DNA of 64,000 nt, taken from Roseibium porphyridii. Lineage in GTDB: Bacteria; Pseudomonadota; Alphaproteobacteria; Rhizobiales; Stappiaceae. Where the stretch lies: positions 600,001 to 664,000 of the forward strand of contig NZ_CP120863.1 of the NCBI RefSeq assembly GCF_026191725.2, given 5' to 3'. A model generated the notes under the pieces. It was not told the DNA's origin and did not search any database. It saw only the letters and a list, made by a program, of their open reading frames with translations. This document shows, piece after piece, positions 49,118 to 59,126 of the stretch. The first letter of the stretch is position 1. Every line of letters begins with the position of its first letter. The translations under genes were made by a program, and so were the position numbers.

Positions 49118-51874
49118 ATGATGCGGCGTCCAATGAAGTCGACATGCAACGGGCCGACATTTTCACGCAACCTGCTTTTGGCGACAGCTACTTTCAGTTT
49201 GGCGCTGGTTGGTGAGCCAAAAACAGTCCTGTCTCAAACCGTAGTGCCGCCAAGTTCCGGACCGTGTACCGTTTCAGGCACAAGCGCAACTTGTACCGGC
49301 GACGTTTCCAGCGGCATTGATGCCAATTCTCCTCTGACGTCTTTAACAGTTGAAAATGTCACCCAGGATATTGCGCCTGCTTCGGGTGTGGACGGCATCG
49401 AGTTTGAGAGTTCCGTTGCCCAAGACATCACAATCAATAGCGATACCGGATCGTTCTCAATTACGGCAACGGGCGGAGCGAACGGTATTGATGCCCGGCT
49501 CGGCACCTTCAGTGCCCGGGTCGATGGAGACATCAGCGTTACGTCCAATGGCAACGTTACCGGAGATCGGGATGGCATAAACACGGACCATTTCGGCGAG
49601 GGTACCCTCAGCGTTACGTCGACGGGCAACATCACGGCGGGCAGCGGGAATGGCATCGACGCGAGCCATGAAGGCGAGGGCGATACCACTGTCACGTCCA
49701 AAGGCAACATTGATGCGGATAATGACGGTATCAACGCGTTCAACCGCAACAGCGGCAGTGTTTTTGTAACGTCAACCGGAAATATCACCGCCCGCACGGA
49801 CATTGGCATTGATGCCACGGCCGGTTCAGGCGAGCAGGCGACGGTTACATCTACGGGAAACATTACGGCGGAAGACGAGGGCATCGAGGCCTCGGCAAGG
49901 CTCAATGTTACCGTGAACTCAACGGGGAACATTGTCTCAAGCACCGAAGACGGTATCGAAGCTGAAACAAGTCAACTTGTAGGCACGACTGGAACAACCA
50001 GCGTGACCTCGGTCGGCAATATCACCGCTGAGGAAGATGGCATCACAGCGGAAGCTGAAAGGGGAACGGTCGTCGTCAATTCCACCGGCGACATTGCGGC
50101 GTCGACGGGCCATGGGGTTCAGTCCATCATAGGTTCTTCGGGTTCGAGCACTGTCAACTTGAACAGTGGGACAGTTCAAGGGGGAACCGGTTCTGGCAGC
50201 GGGGTTTCGCTGGAAAGTGTGTCTGGTGTTTCAAGCACGCTCAACAACGCGGCGACACTTTCTGCGCAATCAGGCCTTGCCGTTTCCGGCCAGGATGGCG
50301 ACGACACGGTCAACAATACCGGCACAATCACTGGCAATGTGACCCTTGGTGCGGGAACCAACAGCTTCAACAACCAGTCGGGAGGAACATTCAATTCCGG
50401 GTCGACTGTTACGCTGGGTTCTGGCAACACCCTGACCAATGCCGGTAACCTGTCACCTGGTGGGGAATCGACCGTTGGCACGACCACTATCACCGGGAAC
50501 CTTATTCAGACCAGCGCCGGTACCATGACAATAACAGTCGATACGACTGCAGGTTCTGCTGATCGTCTCAATGTGTCTGGAACGGCGACACTCGATGGAT
50601 CGATTTCTCCGCATGTAATAAACCAATCGAGAGACGCTGTTTCTGTAACAATACTGTCTGCGACCGGTGGAACAACGAACTCCGGTGCCAGTCTTGCCGA
50701 AGTCAGTCCGGCATTTCAGGCAGGCCTTTCATTTCCAAACGCCAACGATGTCGTCCTGACCACTTCAATCGATTTTTCGGCCGGAGCCGGCAACGAAAAT
50801 CAGCGCAGCATAGGCAATCGACTGAATGCCGCTTTCGATGCGGGACAGGGCGGTCTGCAACCTATCCTGAATGCCCTGTTGAACAACGTATCGAGCACCG
50901 GTGCTTATGAGGACGCGCTCGATCAGCTTTCGGCGGAAGTATTCCTAAGCACCCAAACGGCTTCTCTTTTCGCGGCAAACAACTTTTCAAACCTCTTGTT
51001 TTCCTGCGACGTGGCAGGAGAGGGTCTGAGCGCCATCAACCAGGGCCAATGCGTTTGGGTCCAGCCCCGGGGTCGATTTACCCGGCAAGACAATGATGGC
51101 CAGTCAATCGGCTATGACGAGAATGCAGGCGGCATTGCCGGTGGTGCCCAGGTGTCATTTGCACCCAACTGGTTCGCGGGAGTTGGGCTTGGTTACGAAA
51201 GTGCTTCACTGAACACAGATTCCAATGCGGACAGCACGAGCAATCGCTTCAGCGCCGGCGTTTCTGTCAAATACCAGAACGGTCCGCTCTTGTTGTCGAC
51301 TGCGATAAGCGGTGGAATTGACGATTATGATACAGACCGAACCGTCAATTTCGGTGGGCTCAACTTGGTCGCCACGTCCGGACACAGGGTTTCCCACGTC
51401 GCAGGAAAGATACGGGCTGCGTATTTGTTTGAACACGGGACCTGGTTCGCCAAACCGCAGCTCGACATCGGTTTCACATATCTTCATCGAGGCAGTGTAA
51501 CGGAACGCGGTGGAGGGGCGGCCAATCTGAGTGTTTCCGGCAGTTCCGACACGTACTATTCCATCACGCCCTCAGTGGAGTTGGGGAATGAGATCAACCT
51601 GTCTGAGGGAGGCGTCCTAAGGCCTTTCGTACGTGCGGGTGTCAGCTTCTATCCAGACGATGACAGCAGCTTGTCTGCCGATTTTCTAAATGCTCCTGCG
51701 GGCGTCGGTTCGTTCACCAATTCGTCGGATTTCGGAAATGTGTTTGCCGATGTTTCCGTAGGCGCGACAGCCCTGTTTGAAAATGGCGCGGCCCTGAAAC
51801 TCTCGTATGAAGGGGCACTGTCCTCAGATACGCAGCAACACGGGTTCCTGCTCAAAGGCAGCTTGGCTTTCTAA
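49118..51874 (+). CDS. Autotransporter with repeat-rich passenger and C-terminal beta-barrel
   Basis: This 918-residue protein (from the ATG at 49118 with GGAGGA; an upstream GTG at 49073 adds 15 residues) is a type V secretion protein. An N-terminal Sec signal (about 1-40, FSRNLLLATATFSLALVG) is followed by a low-complexity Thr/Gly/Asn-rich beta-helical passenger to about residue 640. The C-terminal 12-stranded barrel begins near CVWVQPRGRFTRQDNDG and ends in the outer-membrane terminal signature LLKGSLAF. The passenger contains about eight units of roughly 25 residues carrying V-(T/N)-S-x-G-N-(I/V) and a later G-I. It stands alone with its own upstream control region. Its biological target is unknown; adhesion or biofilm roles are typical of the family. 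Confidence 0.88.
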   Translation: MMRRPMKSTCNGPTFSRNLLLATATFSLALVGEPKTVLSQTVVPPSSGPCTVSGTSATCTGDVSSGIDANSPLTSLTVENVTQDIAPASGVDGIEFESSVAQDITINSDTGSFSITATGGANGIDARLGTFSARVDGDISVTSNGNVTGDRDGINTDHFGEGTLSVTSTGNITAGSGNGIDASHEGEGDTTVTSKGNIDADNDGINAFNRNSGSVFVTSTGNITARTDIGIDATAGSGEQATVTSTGNITAEDEGIEASARLNVTVNSTGNIVSSTEDGIEAETSQLVGTTGTTSVTSVGNITAEEDGITAEAERGTVVVNSTGDIAASTGHGVQSIIGSSGSSTVNLNSGTVQGGTGSGSGVSLESVSGVSSTLNNAATLSAQSGLAVSGQDGDDTVNNTGTITGNVTLGAGTNSFNNQSGGTFNSGSTVTLGSGNTLTNAGNLSPGGESTVGTTTITGNLIQTSAGTMTITVDTTAGSADRLNVSGTATLDGSISPHVINQSRDAVSVTILSATGGTTNSGASLAEVSPAFQAGLSFPNANDVVLTTSIDFSAGAGNENQRSIGNRLNAAFDAGQGGLQPILNALLNNVSSTGAYEDALDQLSAEVFLSTQTASLFAANNFSNLLFSCDVAGEGLSAINQGQCVWVQPRGRFTRQDNDGQSIGYDENAGGIAGGAQVSFAPNWFAGVGLGYESASLNTDSNADSTSNRFSAGVSVKYQNGPLLLSTAISGGIDDYDTDRTVNFGGLNLVATSGHRVSHVAGKIRAAYLFEHGTWFAKPQLDIGFTYLHRGSVTERGGGAANLSVSGSSDTYYSITPSVELGNEINLSEGGVLRPFVRAGVSFYPDDDSSLSADFLNAPAGVGSFTNSSDFGNVFADVSVGATALFENGAALKLSYEGALSSDTQQHGFLLKGSLAF
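49533..50130 (+). repeat. Tandem passenger repeat, about eight units of 23-30 codons
   Basis: Units run ...VTSNGNVTGDRDGI..., VTSTGNITAGSGNGI, VTSKGNIDADNDGI, VTSTGNITARTDIGI, VTSTGNITAEDEGI, VNSTGNIVSSTEDGI, VTSVGNITAEEDGI and VNSTGDIAASTGHGV, with loop lengths that vary. The DNA of some units is very similar (acgtcNacgggNaacatcac), so slippage or gene conversion may change unit number. A weaker earlier unit (about 49458-49532) may be a ninth. Confidence 0.82.
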
Positions 51875-51959
51875 AGATTATGAGACGGAAACCAGCTCCG
51901 TTCCGACGCAAACACGATGCGTGAACACAACGTTCTGGACCAGCACTCACACGTAACCC

Positions 51960-53219
51960 TTATGCCAGTCCGGCAATGGCGCTGGCGAAGTCTTTGGCGG
52001 AGAATGGTTCCAGATCGGCGACACCCTCGCCAACACCGATGAAATGTACAGGCATGCCGTATTTTGCCGCAATGGCCACAAGAATTCCACCGCGTGCCGT
52101 TCCATCCAGTTTGGTCATGACAAGGCCCGTCACTCCGGCGACTTTACCGAAGATTTCAACTTGATTGAGCGCGTTCTGACCGGTGGTGGCATCCAGTGTG
52201 AGCAGAACCGTGTGCGGCGCGTCCGGATCGTGTTTCTTGATGACGCGGATGACCTTTTCAAGCTCATCCATCAGTTCCGCCTTGTTCTGAAGACGTCCTG
52301 CGGTGTCGATTAAAAGAACGTCTGCCTGCTTTTCTTTCGCTTCCTGCATGGCGTCGAAGGCCAGACCTGCTGCATCGGCACCGGTGTCGCGGGCCACGAC
52401 TTCAGCGCCGGTGCGCTGACCCCAGATTTTCAACTGCTCAACAGCGGCAGCCCGAAACGTGTCTCCTGCAGCCAGAATGACTTTCTTGCCGCCCGCTCTC
52501 AGTTGCTGTGACAGTTTGCCGATCGTGGTTGTCTTACCGGTGCCATTGACACCAACCATCAGAACAACGTGAGGCGATTTTCCAGTTTCAAGGTCAAGCG
52601 GTTTGGCGACGGGTTCCAGTACCTTCTCCACTTCTTCAGAGAGGATGGCCCTGACTTCCTCAGGCGAAATTTCCTTGTTGTAACGTCCATCAGACAACCG
52701 GTCGGTGATTGCCATTGCGGTATCAACGCCAAGGTCCGCCTGGATCAGAATGTCTTCAAGTTCCTCCAGCATGGAGGCGTCCAACTTGCGCTTGGTGAAG
52801 ATGGAGGCAATGCCTTCGGTCAGCGAAGAGGACGAACGTGAAAGACCGCTTTTGAGACGCTGGAACCAGGATAGCTTCGGTTCTTCCGATGGTGTTGGCG
52901 GTGCGATCTCAGGATCGGACTCAGCATCAAGCGAAACATCCGTCGGCAGTATATCCTGCATCGACGGTGTTGAGGATGGGACCGAGGACATTGTCCGCCC
53001 GAGGTTCTGAGCAGCATCCAGGGGCATGGGTTGTGGCGGCACATTCAAGGCTGCGACTGGCTGGACTTCCATCTCGACGTCAACAGTCGGGTCAACTTCG
53101 CTTGTTGCATCGGAGAGGGGTTCTGCAACGGGTGTCTCAGCCGAGGCTTCGGCCTGGTCTTCAGAAGGCTCCTTGCCGCCGAACAGCCGTCCAAGAAATC
53201 CGCGCTTTTTCTCGCTCAT
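51960..53219 (-). CDS. ftsY: Signal recognition particle receptor FtsY
   Basis: This 419-residue SRP receptor delivers ribosome-nascent chain complexes to the membrane. Acidic low-complexity residues fill about 1-110 (many Glu/Asp, as usual for the membrane-targeting A domain), then the four-helix N domain, then the GTPase G domain with GVNGTGKTTTIGK, DTFRAAAVEQL, DTAGRLQNKAELMDEL and TKLDGTARGG. It is third in the dapF-mtaB-ftsY unit, ending the operon near the autotransporter end. Confidence 0.97.
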   Translation of the reverse strand: MSEKKRGFLGRLFGGKEPSEDQAEASAETPVAEPLSDATSEVDPTVDVEMEVQPVAALNVPPQPMPLDAAQNLGRTMSSVPSSTPSMQDILPTDVSLDAESDPEIAPPTPSEEPKLSWFQRLKSGLSRSSSSLTEGIASIFTKRKLDASMLEELEDILIQADLGVDTAMAITDRLSDGRYNKEISPEEVRAILSEEVEKVLEPVAKPLDLETGKSPHVVLMVGVNGTGKTTTIGKLSQQLRAGGKKVILAAGDTFRAAAVEQLKIWGQRTGAEVVARDTGADAAGLAFDAMQEAKEKQADVLLIDTAGRLQNKAELMDELEKVIRVIKKHDPDAPHTVLLTLDATTGQNALNQVEIFGKVAGVTGLVMTKLDGTARGGILVAIAAKYGMPVHFIGVGEGVADLEPFSAKDFASAIAGLA

Positions 53220-53247
53220 GAAACCGCCTTAAAACTGCTGTCGCTGC

Positions 53248-54516
53248 TTATGCCGCTTTGGAAAGGGCTTCGCCCAGAAGATGTCGACCGGTATGACCGA
53301 TTATTCTGGTTTCGACAATCTCTCCCGCCATACCGCCTGCCAGTTCCACCTGAGTGAATTGCTCGGTGCGGCCAAGCCCTTCCTTTTCGACAAGGACGGG
53401 CCTGGTCTTGCCGACCTCTGAAGTCAGATGTGTGATCAGGGCGTCGGCACCTTTGGCGCGCAAGCGCGCACCCCGTTCCTTGACAATATTGCGCGGCAAT
53501 TGCGGCATGCGGGCCGCAGGCGTTCCAGGTCGCGGTGAAAACGGGAAAACGTGAAGATGCGTCAAACCGCATTCGTCGACGATTTTCAACGAGTTTTCGA
53601 ACATTGCCTCGGTTTCTGTTGGAAACCCGGCAATGATGTCTGCACCGAAAACCACATCCGGCCGCACATGCCTGACTTCCTCACAAAAGCGGATGGTGTC
53701 TTCGCGAAGGTGGCGCCTTTTCATCCGTTTCAAGATCATGTCGTCGCCTGCCTGCAGCGACAAGTGAAAATGCGGCATCAGCCGTTCGTCTTCACCGATC
53801 ACCCGCATCAAATCCTCGTCGGCCTCGATGCTGTCAATGGACGACAGACGCAGGCGTTTGAGAGCGGGCACCATTTTCAGGATCTTGGCCGTCAGCGTGC
53901 CGAGTTTCGGAGTGCCCGGCAAGTCTGCGCCATAGGAGGTGATATCGACACCGGTCAGGACAATCTCGTTGTAGCCATTCGATACGAGGCGCTTGATCTG
54001 ATCAATCACGACGCCCATCGGCACGGAGCGTGAATTGCCGCGGCCATAGGGAATAATACAAAACGTGCACCGGTGGTCGCATCCGTTCTGGACCTGAACA
54101 AAGGCGCGCGCGCGGCCTGTAAGGCCGTCGATCAGGTGGCCCGCCGTTTCTTCGACACTCATGATGTCGTTGACGCGTACCCGCTCGGAACCTGAAATAC
54201 CGAACGCGGCAACGTCTTGATAGGATTTGCGTTCCAGCTTTTCCGTATTGCCGAGGACAAGATCCACTTCCTCCATTTCGGAGAAGGTTTCGGTTTCGGT
54301 CTGCGCGGCGCATCCGGTAACAATCACGCGGGCGTTCGGGTTGTCGCGCTTGGCCTTTCGAACGGCCTGCCGTGCCTGCCGTACAGCTTCGTTCGTGACA
54401 GCGCACGTGTTGATCAGAATCGCGTCTTTGAGGCCAGAAGCCTCCGCCTCACGTTTCATCACTTCCGACTCGTAGGAATTGAGGCGGCAACCAAAAGTCA
54501 CGACGTCAATGCTCAT
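53248..54516 (-). CDS. mtaB: tRNA (N6-threonylcarbamoyladenosine(37)-C2)-methylthiotransferase
   Basis: This 422-residue radical SAM enzyme adds the methylthio group to t6A at tRNA position 37. It has the N-terminal MTTase domain (VTFGCRLNSYESEV, with iron-sulfur cysteines in CAVT and CAAQ), the radical SAM motif GCDHRCTFCIIPYGRG (CxxxCxxC), and a C-terminal TRAM domain (about 360-420, RPVLVEKEGLGRTEQFTQV). The start overlaps the dapF stop by four bases (ATGA, 54513-54516), and ftsY follows after 28 bases. Confidence 0.95.
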   Translation of the reverse strand: MSIDVVTFGCRLNSYESEVMKREAEASGLKDAILINTCAVTNEAVRQARQAVRKAKRDNPNARVIVTGCAAQTETETFSEMEEVDLVLGNTEKLERKSYQDVAAFGISGSERVRVNDIMSVEETAGHLIDGLTGRARAFVQVQNGCDHRCTFCIIPYGRGNSRSVPMGVVIDQIKRLVSNGYNEIVLTGVDITSYGADLPGTPKLGTLTAKILKMVPALKRLRLSSIDSIEADEDLMRVIGEDERLMPHFHLSLQAGDDMILKRMKRRHLREDTIRFCEEVRHVRPDVVFGADIIAGFPTETEAMFENSLKIVDECGLTHLHVFPFSPRPGTPAARMPQLPRNIVKERGARLRAKGADALITHLTSEVGKTRPVLVEKEGLGRTEQFTQVELAGGMAGEIVETRIIGHTGRHLLGEALSKAA

Positions 54517-55424
54517 GAGGCCGCCTCCGCCTCCGTCGAAGCGTCGCCGGCTCCAGTCTTGCGCCAGGTGAGTGTTTCAAAATCGACTTCACCTTCGAAT
54601 TCCACTTCGGTCAGGCCGGTCATGAGGACGTGTTCGTCGCTCTCCCGCCATTCAATGCCGATCGGTCCACCGGGAAGATGAATGGTGGTTTTGCGACCGG
54701 TCTTGCCATCGCGTGCGGCAGCAACGCCAACCGCACAGGCGGCGGTGCCGCAGGCGAGCGTCAGGCCGACGCCACGCTCCCACACCTTTACCCGGATCTG
54801 ATCCTCATCGAAGATATGTGCCAGAGAGATGTTGGCGCCCTCGGGAAAAATCGGATGTTGTTCCAAAAGCGGGCCGAACCGCTCCAACTCATATCCTTCT
54901 ACATCGTCGACCCAGAAGATCGCATGCGGATTGCCCATGCTGACAGCTGCCGGTGTGTGCAGGACCGGATCGTCGATCGGTCCGATCTGCAGCTCAATCG
55001 CGCGCGTGTCGGCAAATTCCTCGGCAAGCGGGATCTGATCCCACTCAAAGCGCGGTTTCCCCATGTCGACTGTAACGGTACGCGGACCCTCGGCATCAAA
55101 GGCATGCAGCAGCCCGGCCGCCGTCTCGATCGTTACCAGGTCCTTGCCGGCTTCTTCCATGAGAAGACGGCCAATGCAGCGTGTGGCGTTGCCGCAGGCG
55201 GACACCTCGCCACCGTTCTGATTGTGAATGCGCATGAATGCATCAACGCCAAATGAGGACCGCTCAACGGTGATCATCTGATCGAAGCCAATACCGGTTT
55301 CCCGGTCGCCAAGACGTGCGACGACTTCCGGGGACAAGCGCAAGGGATCTACCCGTGCGTCCCAGACCACGAAATCATTGCCAAGGCCATTCATCTTCAA
55401 AAAGGGTCTGGTTTCAGACGCCAT
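54513..55424 (-). CDS. dapF: Diaminopimelate epimerase
   Basis: This 303-residue PLP-independent epimerase interconverts LL- and meso-diaminopimelate for lysine and peptidoglycan. The two catalytic cysteines lie in ACGNATRC and LACGTAACAVG, and the opening KMNGLGNDFVVWDAR is family-typical. It heads the unit with mtaB and ftsY. The leader upstream has a CTGACG/CGTCAG hairpin (55461-55476). Confidence 0.95.
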   Translation of the reverse strand: MASETRPFLKMNGLGNDFVVWDARVDPLRLSPEVVARLGDRETGIGFDQMITVERSSFGVDAFMRIHNQNGGEVSACGNATRCIGRLLMEEAGKDLVTIETAAGLLHAFDAEGPRTVTVDMGKPRFEWDQIPLAEEFADTRAIELQIGPIDDPVLHTPAAVSMGNPHAIFWVDDVEGYELERFGPLLEQHPIFPEGANISLAHIFDEDQIRVKVWERGVGLTLACGTAACAVGVAAARDGKTGRKTTIHLPGGPIGIEWRESDEHVLMTGLTEVEFEGEVDFETLTWRKTGAGDASTEAEAAS

Positions 55425-55574
55425 ACCGAGTGCACTTCGAAGGTTTGAGTGGGGTTACGCCTGACGTTTCCGTCAGACAGTTGCTCTTATATGGCTGAAA
55501 ACACCGTAAATTACCAGTGGCACGCCTCTGGAAGCAGCTATGCATTTGGCCGGCCGGCCTTCGTGTCGCTGGTG

Positions 55575-56471
55575 TCAGAGGTGCTGCGCGCTGAAGGTGT
55601 CGCAAACTTCAAGCTGGCCGGATTGAAAGCCTTTGCGAAACCAGCGGACACGCTGTGCCGAGGTTCCGTGGTTGAAACTTTCTGGCACCACATATCCTTG
55701 GGCCTGCCGTTGCAGCGTGTCGTCACCAATGCGGCTGGCCGCGTTCAACGCTTCCTCGATGTCACCATCTTCGACGAAACCGCGCTGCCTGGCAGCAAAG
55801 TGAGCCCAGATGCCCGCATAACAGTCAGCCTGAAGTTCAACCCGCACCGACAACGCATTGCCTTCCGCCTTGCTCAAGGTTTTGCGAACCTTGTGGAATT
55901 CCGGCAATACGCCCAGTACGTTTTGAATATGATGGCCGACTTCATGGGCAAGGACATAGGCCTGGGCGAAGTCTCCAGGTGCGTTCAGCTGGTTGGCCAA
56001 GCGTTGATAAAAGGAAAGGTCGATATAGTGCTTGTCATCCGCGCTGCAGTAAAACGGTCCCGTTGCAGCGCTTGCAAATCCACATGCCGACGAGACGGAA
56101 CCGGAGAACAGAACAAGGGTCGGTTCAGGATAGCTGCCACCATGACCTTCAAATATACGTCCCCAGGTTTCCTCCGTGTCGGCGAGCACGACTGAAACAA
56201 ATTGAGCAGTTTCGCCGTCCGCAGGCCTGCTCGGTGCCTGGCTCGGGTAAGACGGTGTTTCGAATCCTCCGCCACCATCCAGCTGCGACAGAAGTGTGAG
56301 CGGATTGATGCCCATCAACCAGGCAATTCCGACGACGACAAGTATGCCGGTGACACCCAAGCCACCACCGGTTCGCATTCTGCGTCCACCGGTCGATCTT
56401 GCCCGCCGCCGGCCGCTGCGACCACGTCTGTCATCAATGTTGCTGCTGCCGCGTCGGCCTTTCCATCGCAT
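55575..56471 (-). CDS. Neutral zinc metallopeptidase (YpfJ family)
   Basis: This 298-residue predicted metallopeptidase has a basic N terminus with one membrane anchor (about 31-50, GGLGVTGILVVVGIAWLMGI), then a disordered proline/serine stretch and the catalytic domain. The zinc motif AYVLAHEVGHHIQN (HExxH) lies near residue 170, and LQADCYAGIWAHFA supplies the third, downstream acidic ligand. It belongs to the conserved YpfJ/KPN_02809 group whose substrate is unknown. It is divergent from the GMC oxidoreductase gene. Confidence 0.93.
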   Translation of the reverse strand: MRWKGRRGSSNIDDRRGRSGRRRARSTGGRRMRTGGGLGVTGILVVVGIAWLMGINPLTLLSQLDGGGGFETPSYPSQAPSRPADGETAQFVSVVLADTEETWGRIFEGHGGSYPEPTLVLFSGSVSSACGFASAATGPFYCSADDKHYIDLSFYQRLANQLNAPGDFAQAYVLAHEVGHHIQNVLGVLPEFHKVRKTLSKAEGNALSVRVELQADCYAGIWAHFAARQRGFVEDGDIEEALNAASRIGDDTLQRQAQGYVVPESFNHGTSAQRVRWFRKGFQSGQLEVCDTFSAQHL

Positions 56472-56635
56472 GGCACGTCATACCTTGTCTGAGTATCCGC
56501 TCCCGATATACCAGATCGATCCATGTGGTTGTCATGCATTAGTCCGAATGACAGCTTTTTCGGTGGCCGGAAAGATGATCCACTCTAAAGTGGCGGTCAG
56601 ATCGTCAATGCCTGCAACAGATAAATGGAAGTTCA

Positions 56636-58243
56636 ATGACCCGGTCGGAGCCGCTTGATGGAACATATGACTATATCATCATTGGTGCCGGGACGGCCGG
56701 ATGTGTGCTTGCAAACCGTCTGAGCGAAGATCCGTCGGTTCGGGTTCTCCTTCTGGAAGCCGGCGGATCGGACAGTTACCATTGGGTCCAGATCCCGGTG
56801 GGATATCTTTACTGCATCGGCAACCCGCGCACAGACTGGATGATGAAGACGGCCGCCGAGCCCGGACTGAACGGCCGCAGCCTCTTCTACCCGCGCGGCA
56901 AGGTTCTTGGCGGATGTTCCTCGGTAAACGGCATGATCTACATGCGCGGCCAGGCTGCCGACTATGACCACTGGCGGCAGCTGGGAAACGTCGGCTGGTC
57001 CTGGGAGGACGTTCTACCGTATTTCTTGAAATCGGAGGACCATCATGCTGGTTCCACCGGGCTGCATGGGGCGGGCGGTGAGTGGAAGGTATCCAAGCAG
57101 CGGGTCAGTTGGGACATCCTTCATGCCGTGCAAACTGGTGCTCGGGAATTCGGCATCGAACCACGCAGCGATTTCAATGACGGCAACAATGAGGGCAGTG
57201 GTTTTTTTGAAGTGAATCAGAAGAACGGCGTGCGTTGGAACACTGCGCGCGGGTTTTTGAAGCCGGCTTTGAAACGATCAAATCTGAGGCTGATCACACA
57301 CGCCGAAACAAAGAACCTCATACTTGATGGCAAACGGGTCAAAGGCGTCCGGTTTCAACACAAAGGACGTTCTCTAGAGGCTGTTGCAGAACGTGAGGTT
57401 CTGCTTGCCGCAGGTGCGATCAACTCGCCCAAGATCATGGAGCTATCCGGGATCGGCTCGGGACGGGTCTTGAAAGACCTGGGGATTGACGTTCTTCACG
57501 AGCGGACCGGCATTGGTGAAAACCTTCAGGACCATTTGCAAATCCGGACGGTCTACAAGGTCAAGAACGTCAAAACGTTGAATACGCTTGCGAACAGCCT
57601 GTTCGGAAAGGCAAAAATAGCATTGCAATACGCACTCACTCAATCGGGTCCGATGTCTATGGCGCCCAGCCAGTTCGGCATTTTTACAAAGTCGGATCCG
57701 GCTCTGGATACTCCCGATCTTGAGTATCACGTGCAGCCGCTTTCGACGGACAAATTGGGAGATCCGCTTCATCCCTTCCCGGCGATCACAATGTCGGTCT
57801 GCAATCTCAGACCTGAAAGTGTCGGCTCCGTTCATATCAGAAGCAAAGAACTCGCCGACCAGCCAGATATCCGGCTCAATTATCTATCGAGCCAAAGAGA
57901 CAAGGACGTTGCCTTGAAATCCGTGCGTCAGGCGCGTCAGATCATGACTGCAAAGGCACTGGAAATCTATCAGCCGCAAGAAATTCTTCCCGGTCCCGAA
58001 GTCGCCGATGATGCAACATTGCTGGAAAAGATAGGTGATATCGGAACGACGATATTTCACCCGGTGGGAACCTGCCGGATGGGCAGCGACGAGGCGAGTG
58101 TCGTTGATCCGCAGCTTCGGGTGCGCGGTCTTGAGGGATTGCGCGTGATTGACGCGTCGATCATGCCGAAAATCGTCTCTGGCAATACTGCATCACCGGT
58201 GATCATGATCGCCGAAAAGGCCGCCGATATGATCCGTTCTTGA
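56636..58243 (+). CDS. GMC-family FAD-dependent oxidoreductase (choline/alcohol dehydrogenase-like)
   Basis: This 535-residue GMC flavoprotein has the FAD dinucleotide loop IIIGAGTAGCVLANRL near residues 15-30, the GMC signature KVLGGCSSVNGMIYMRGQA, the second signature AGAINSPKIMELSGIG, and the C-terminal catalytic histidine in FHPVGTCRMG plus IDASIMPKIVSGNT. The opening (YDYIIIGAGTAG) and length fit choline dehydrogenases and related alcohol dehydrogenases. No betB or betI gene lies beside it, so choline as substrate is not supported; a polyol or aliphatic alcohol is as likely. Confidence 0.9.
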   Translation: MTRSEPLDGTYDYIIIGAGTAGCVLANRLSEDPSVRVLLLEAGGSDSYHWVQIPVGYLYCIGNPRTDWMMKTAAEPGLNGRSLFYPRGKVLGGCSSVNGMIYMRGQAADYDHWRQLGNVGWSWEDVLPYFLKSEDHHAGSTGLHGAGGEWKVSKQRVSWDILHAVQTGAREFGIEPRSDFNDGNNEGSGFFEVNQKNGVRWNTARGFLKPALKRSNLRLITHAETKNLILDGKRVKGVRFQHKGRSLEAVAEREVLLAAGAINSPKIMELSGIGSGRVLKDLGIDVLHERTGIGENLQDHLQIRTVYKVKNVKTLNTLANSLFGKAKIALQYALTQSGPMSMAPSQFGIFTKSDPALDTPDLEYHVQPLSTDKLGDPLHPFPAITMSVCNLRPESVGSVHIRSKELADQPDIRLNYLSSQRDKDVALKSVRQARQIMTAKALEIYQPQEILPGPEVADDATLLEKIGDIGTTIFHPVGTCRMGSDEASVVDPQLRVRGLEGLRVIDASIMPKIVSGNTASPVIMIAEKAADMIRS

Positions 58244-58287
58244 GACATTCTACGCGTCTGAATCACAAAGAATTTTGATCGTTCCCT

Positions 58288-59019
58288 TCAGCGCTCTTCC
58301 TGTCTCGCGACGGCTGTTGGGGCCATATATTTTTCCCGCTCGGAAGCCATTGCTTTCTGCCATTCTGCTCTCAGCAAATCCATACGCTGGGGGATCCTGT
58401 CCGGCAGTACATTCGCGGCGTTGATCCGCTCTGTTCGAAAGTATCGGAATGCCGACCTGAGCTCGCACCACGCGGCAATGATCCGGCCGGCGTCCCGATA
58501 GCCGAGAAGCAATGGCCAGATGGTTCGTTCGGATGTTGAGCCCTTGTCATCGCGATAGGAGATCCAGATCTTGTTGCGATTGCGGATCGCCGTCCGAATT
58601 CTGGATGAATCCAGGCCTTCCTTGGGTGGTTCGACAGGCGCAACATTGGTCGAGGGCGCGTCAAAAAACGTTTCTGAACCTGAGGGCGCTATTGCCTCAA
58701 GTTTGGATATGAGATTGGCAGCAGCATTTGCCAGTTCAGGCTCTCCACGCGTGGCGACCCATTGAGCTCCCAGAACAGCGGCCTCAATCTCGTCCGGGGT
58801 CAGCATAAGAGGCGGCATGTGAAACCCGGGTTCGAGCACATAACCGATCCCGGCTTCGCCGTGGATCGGGACGTTTTGCGCCATAAGCGCAGCAATATCG
58901 CGATAGACGGTTCTTTTCGAGACCTCGAGTTGTTCTCCGATGACCTCAGCGGAGATGGGCTGCCGTGACCGCCTGAGCACTTCGATCAGTTCGAACAAAC
59001 GGTCCCCGCGCCTCATCAC
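58288..59019 (-). CDS. YafY-family WYL-domain transcriptional regulator
   Basis: This 243-residue regulator has a DeoR-type winged HTH (residues 1-62, RLFELIEVLRRSRQPISAEVIGEQLEVSKRTVYRDI) and a WYL domain (about 140-225) with the aromatic core of the fold seen in KIWISYRDDKGSTSERTIWPL and an arginine-rich end. These regulators usually sense small molecules or nucleic acids. It is divergent from the GFA-family gene and converges on the GMC gene, so control of the GFA gene is plausible. Confidence 0.88.
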   Translation of the reverse strand: MMRRGDRLFELIEVLRRSRQPISAEVIGEQLEVSKRTVYRDIAALMAQNVPIHGEAGIGYVLEPGFHMPPLMLTPDEIEAAVLGAQWVATRGEPELANAAANLISKLEAIAPSGSETFFDAPSTNVAPVEPPKEGLDSSRIRTAIRNRNKIWISYRDDKGSTSERTIWPLLLGYRDAGRIIAAWCELRSAFRYFRTERINAANVLPDRIPQRMDLLRAEWQKAMASEREKYMAPTAVARQEER

Positions 59020-59126
59020 GATGTCCCTTCAAACAATGTCTGACATGCTGACATGATGCTGACAATACGTTGGCAGCAGCCGGATGTTAAGTCTTGGCAT
59101 CGCTTCAATGTCAGAAGGAAATTGCT

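Noticed and set aside
56636..58243. Naming the GMC oxidoreductase betA
   Set aside because: No betB, betI or choline transporter lies beside it, and GMC enzymes of many substrates share the same motifs.
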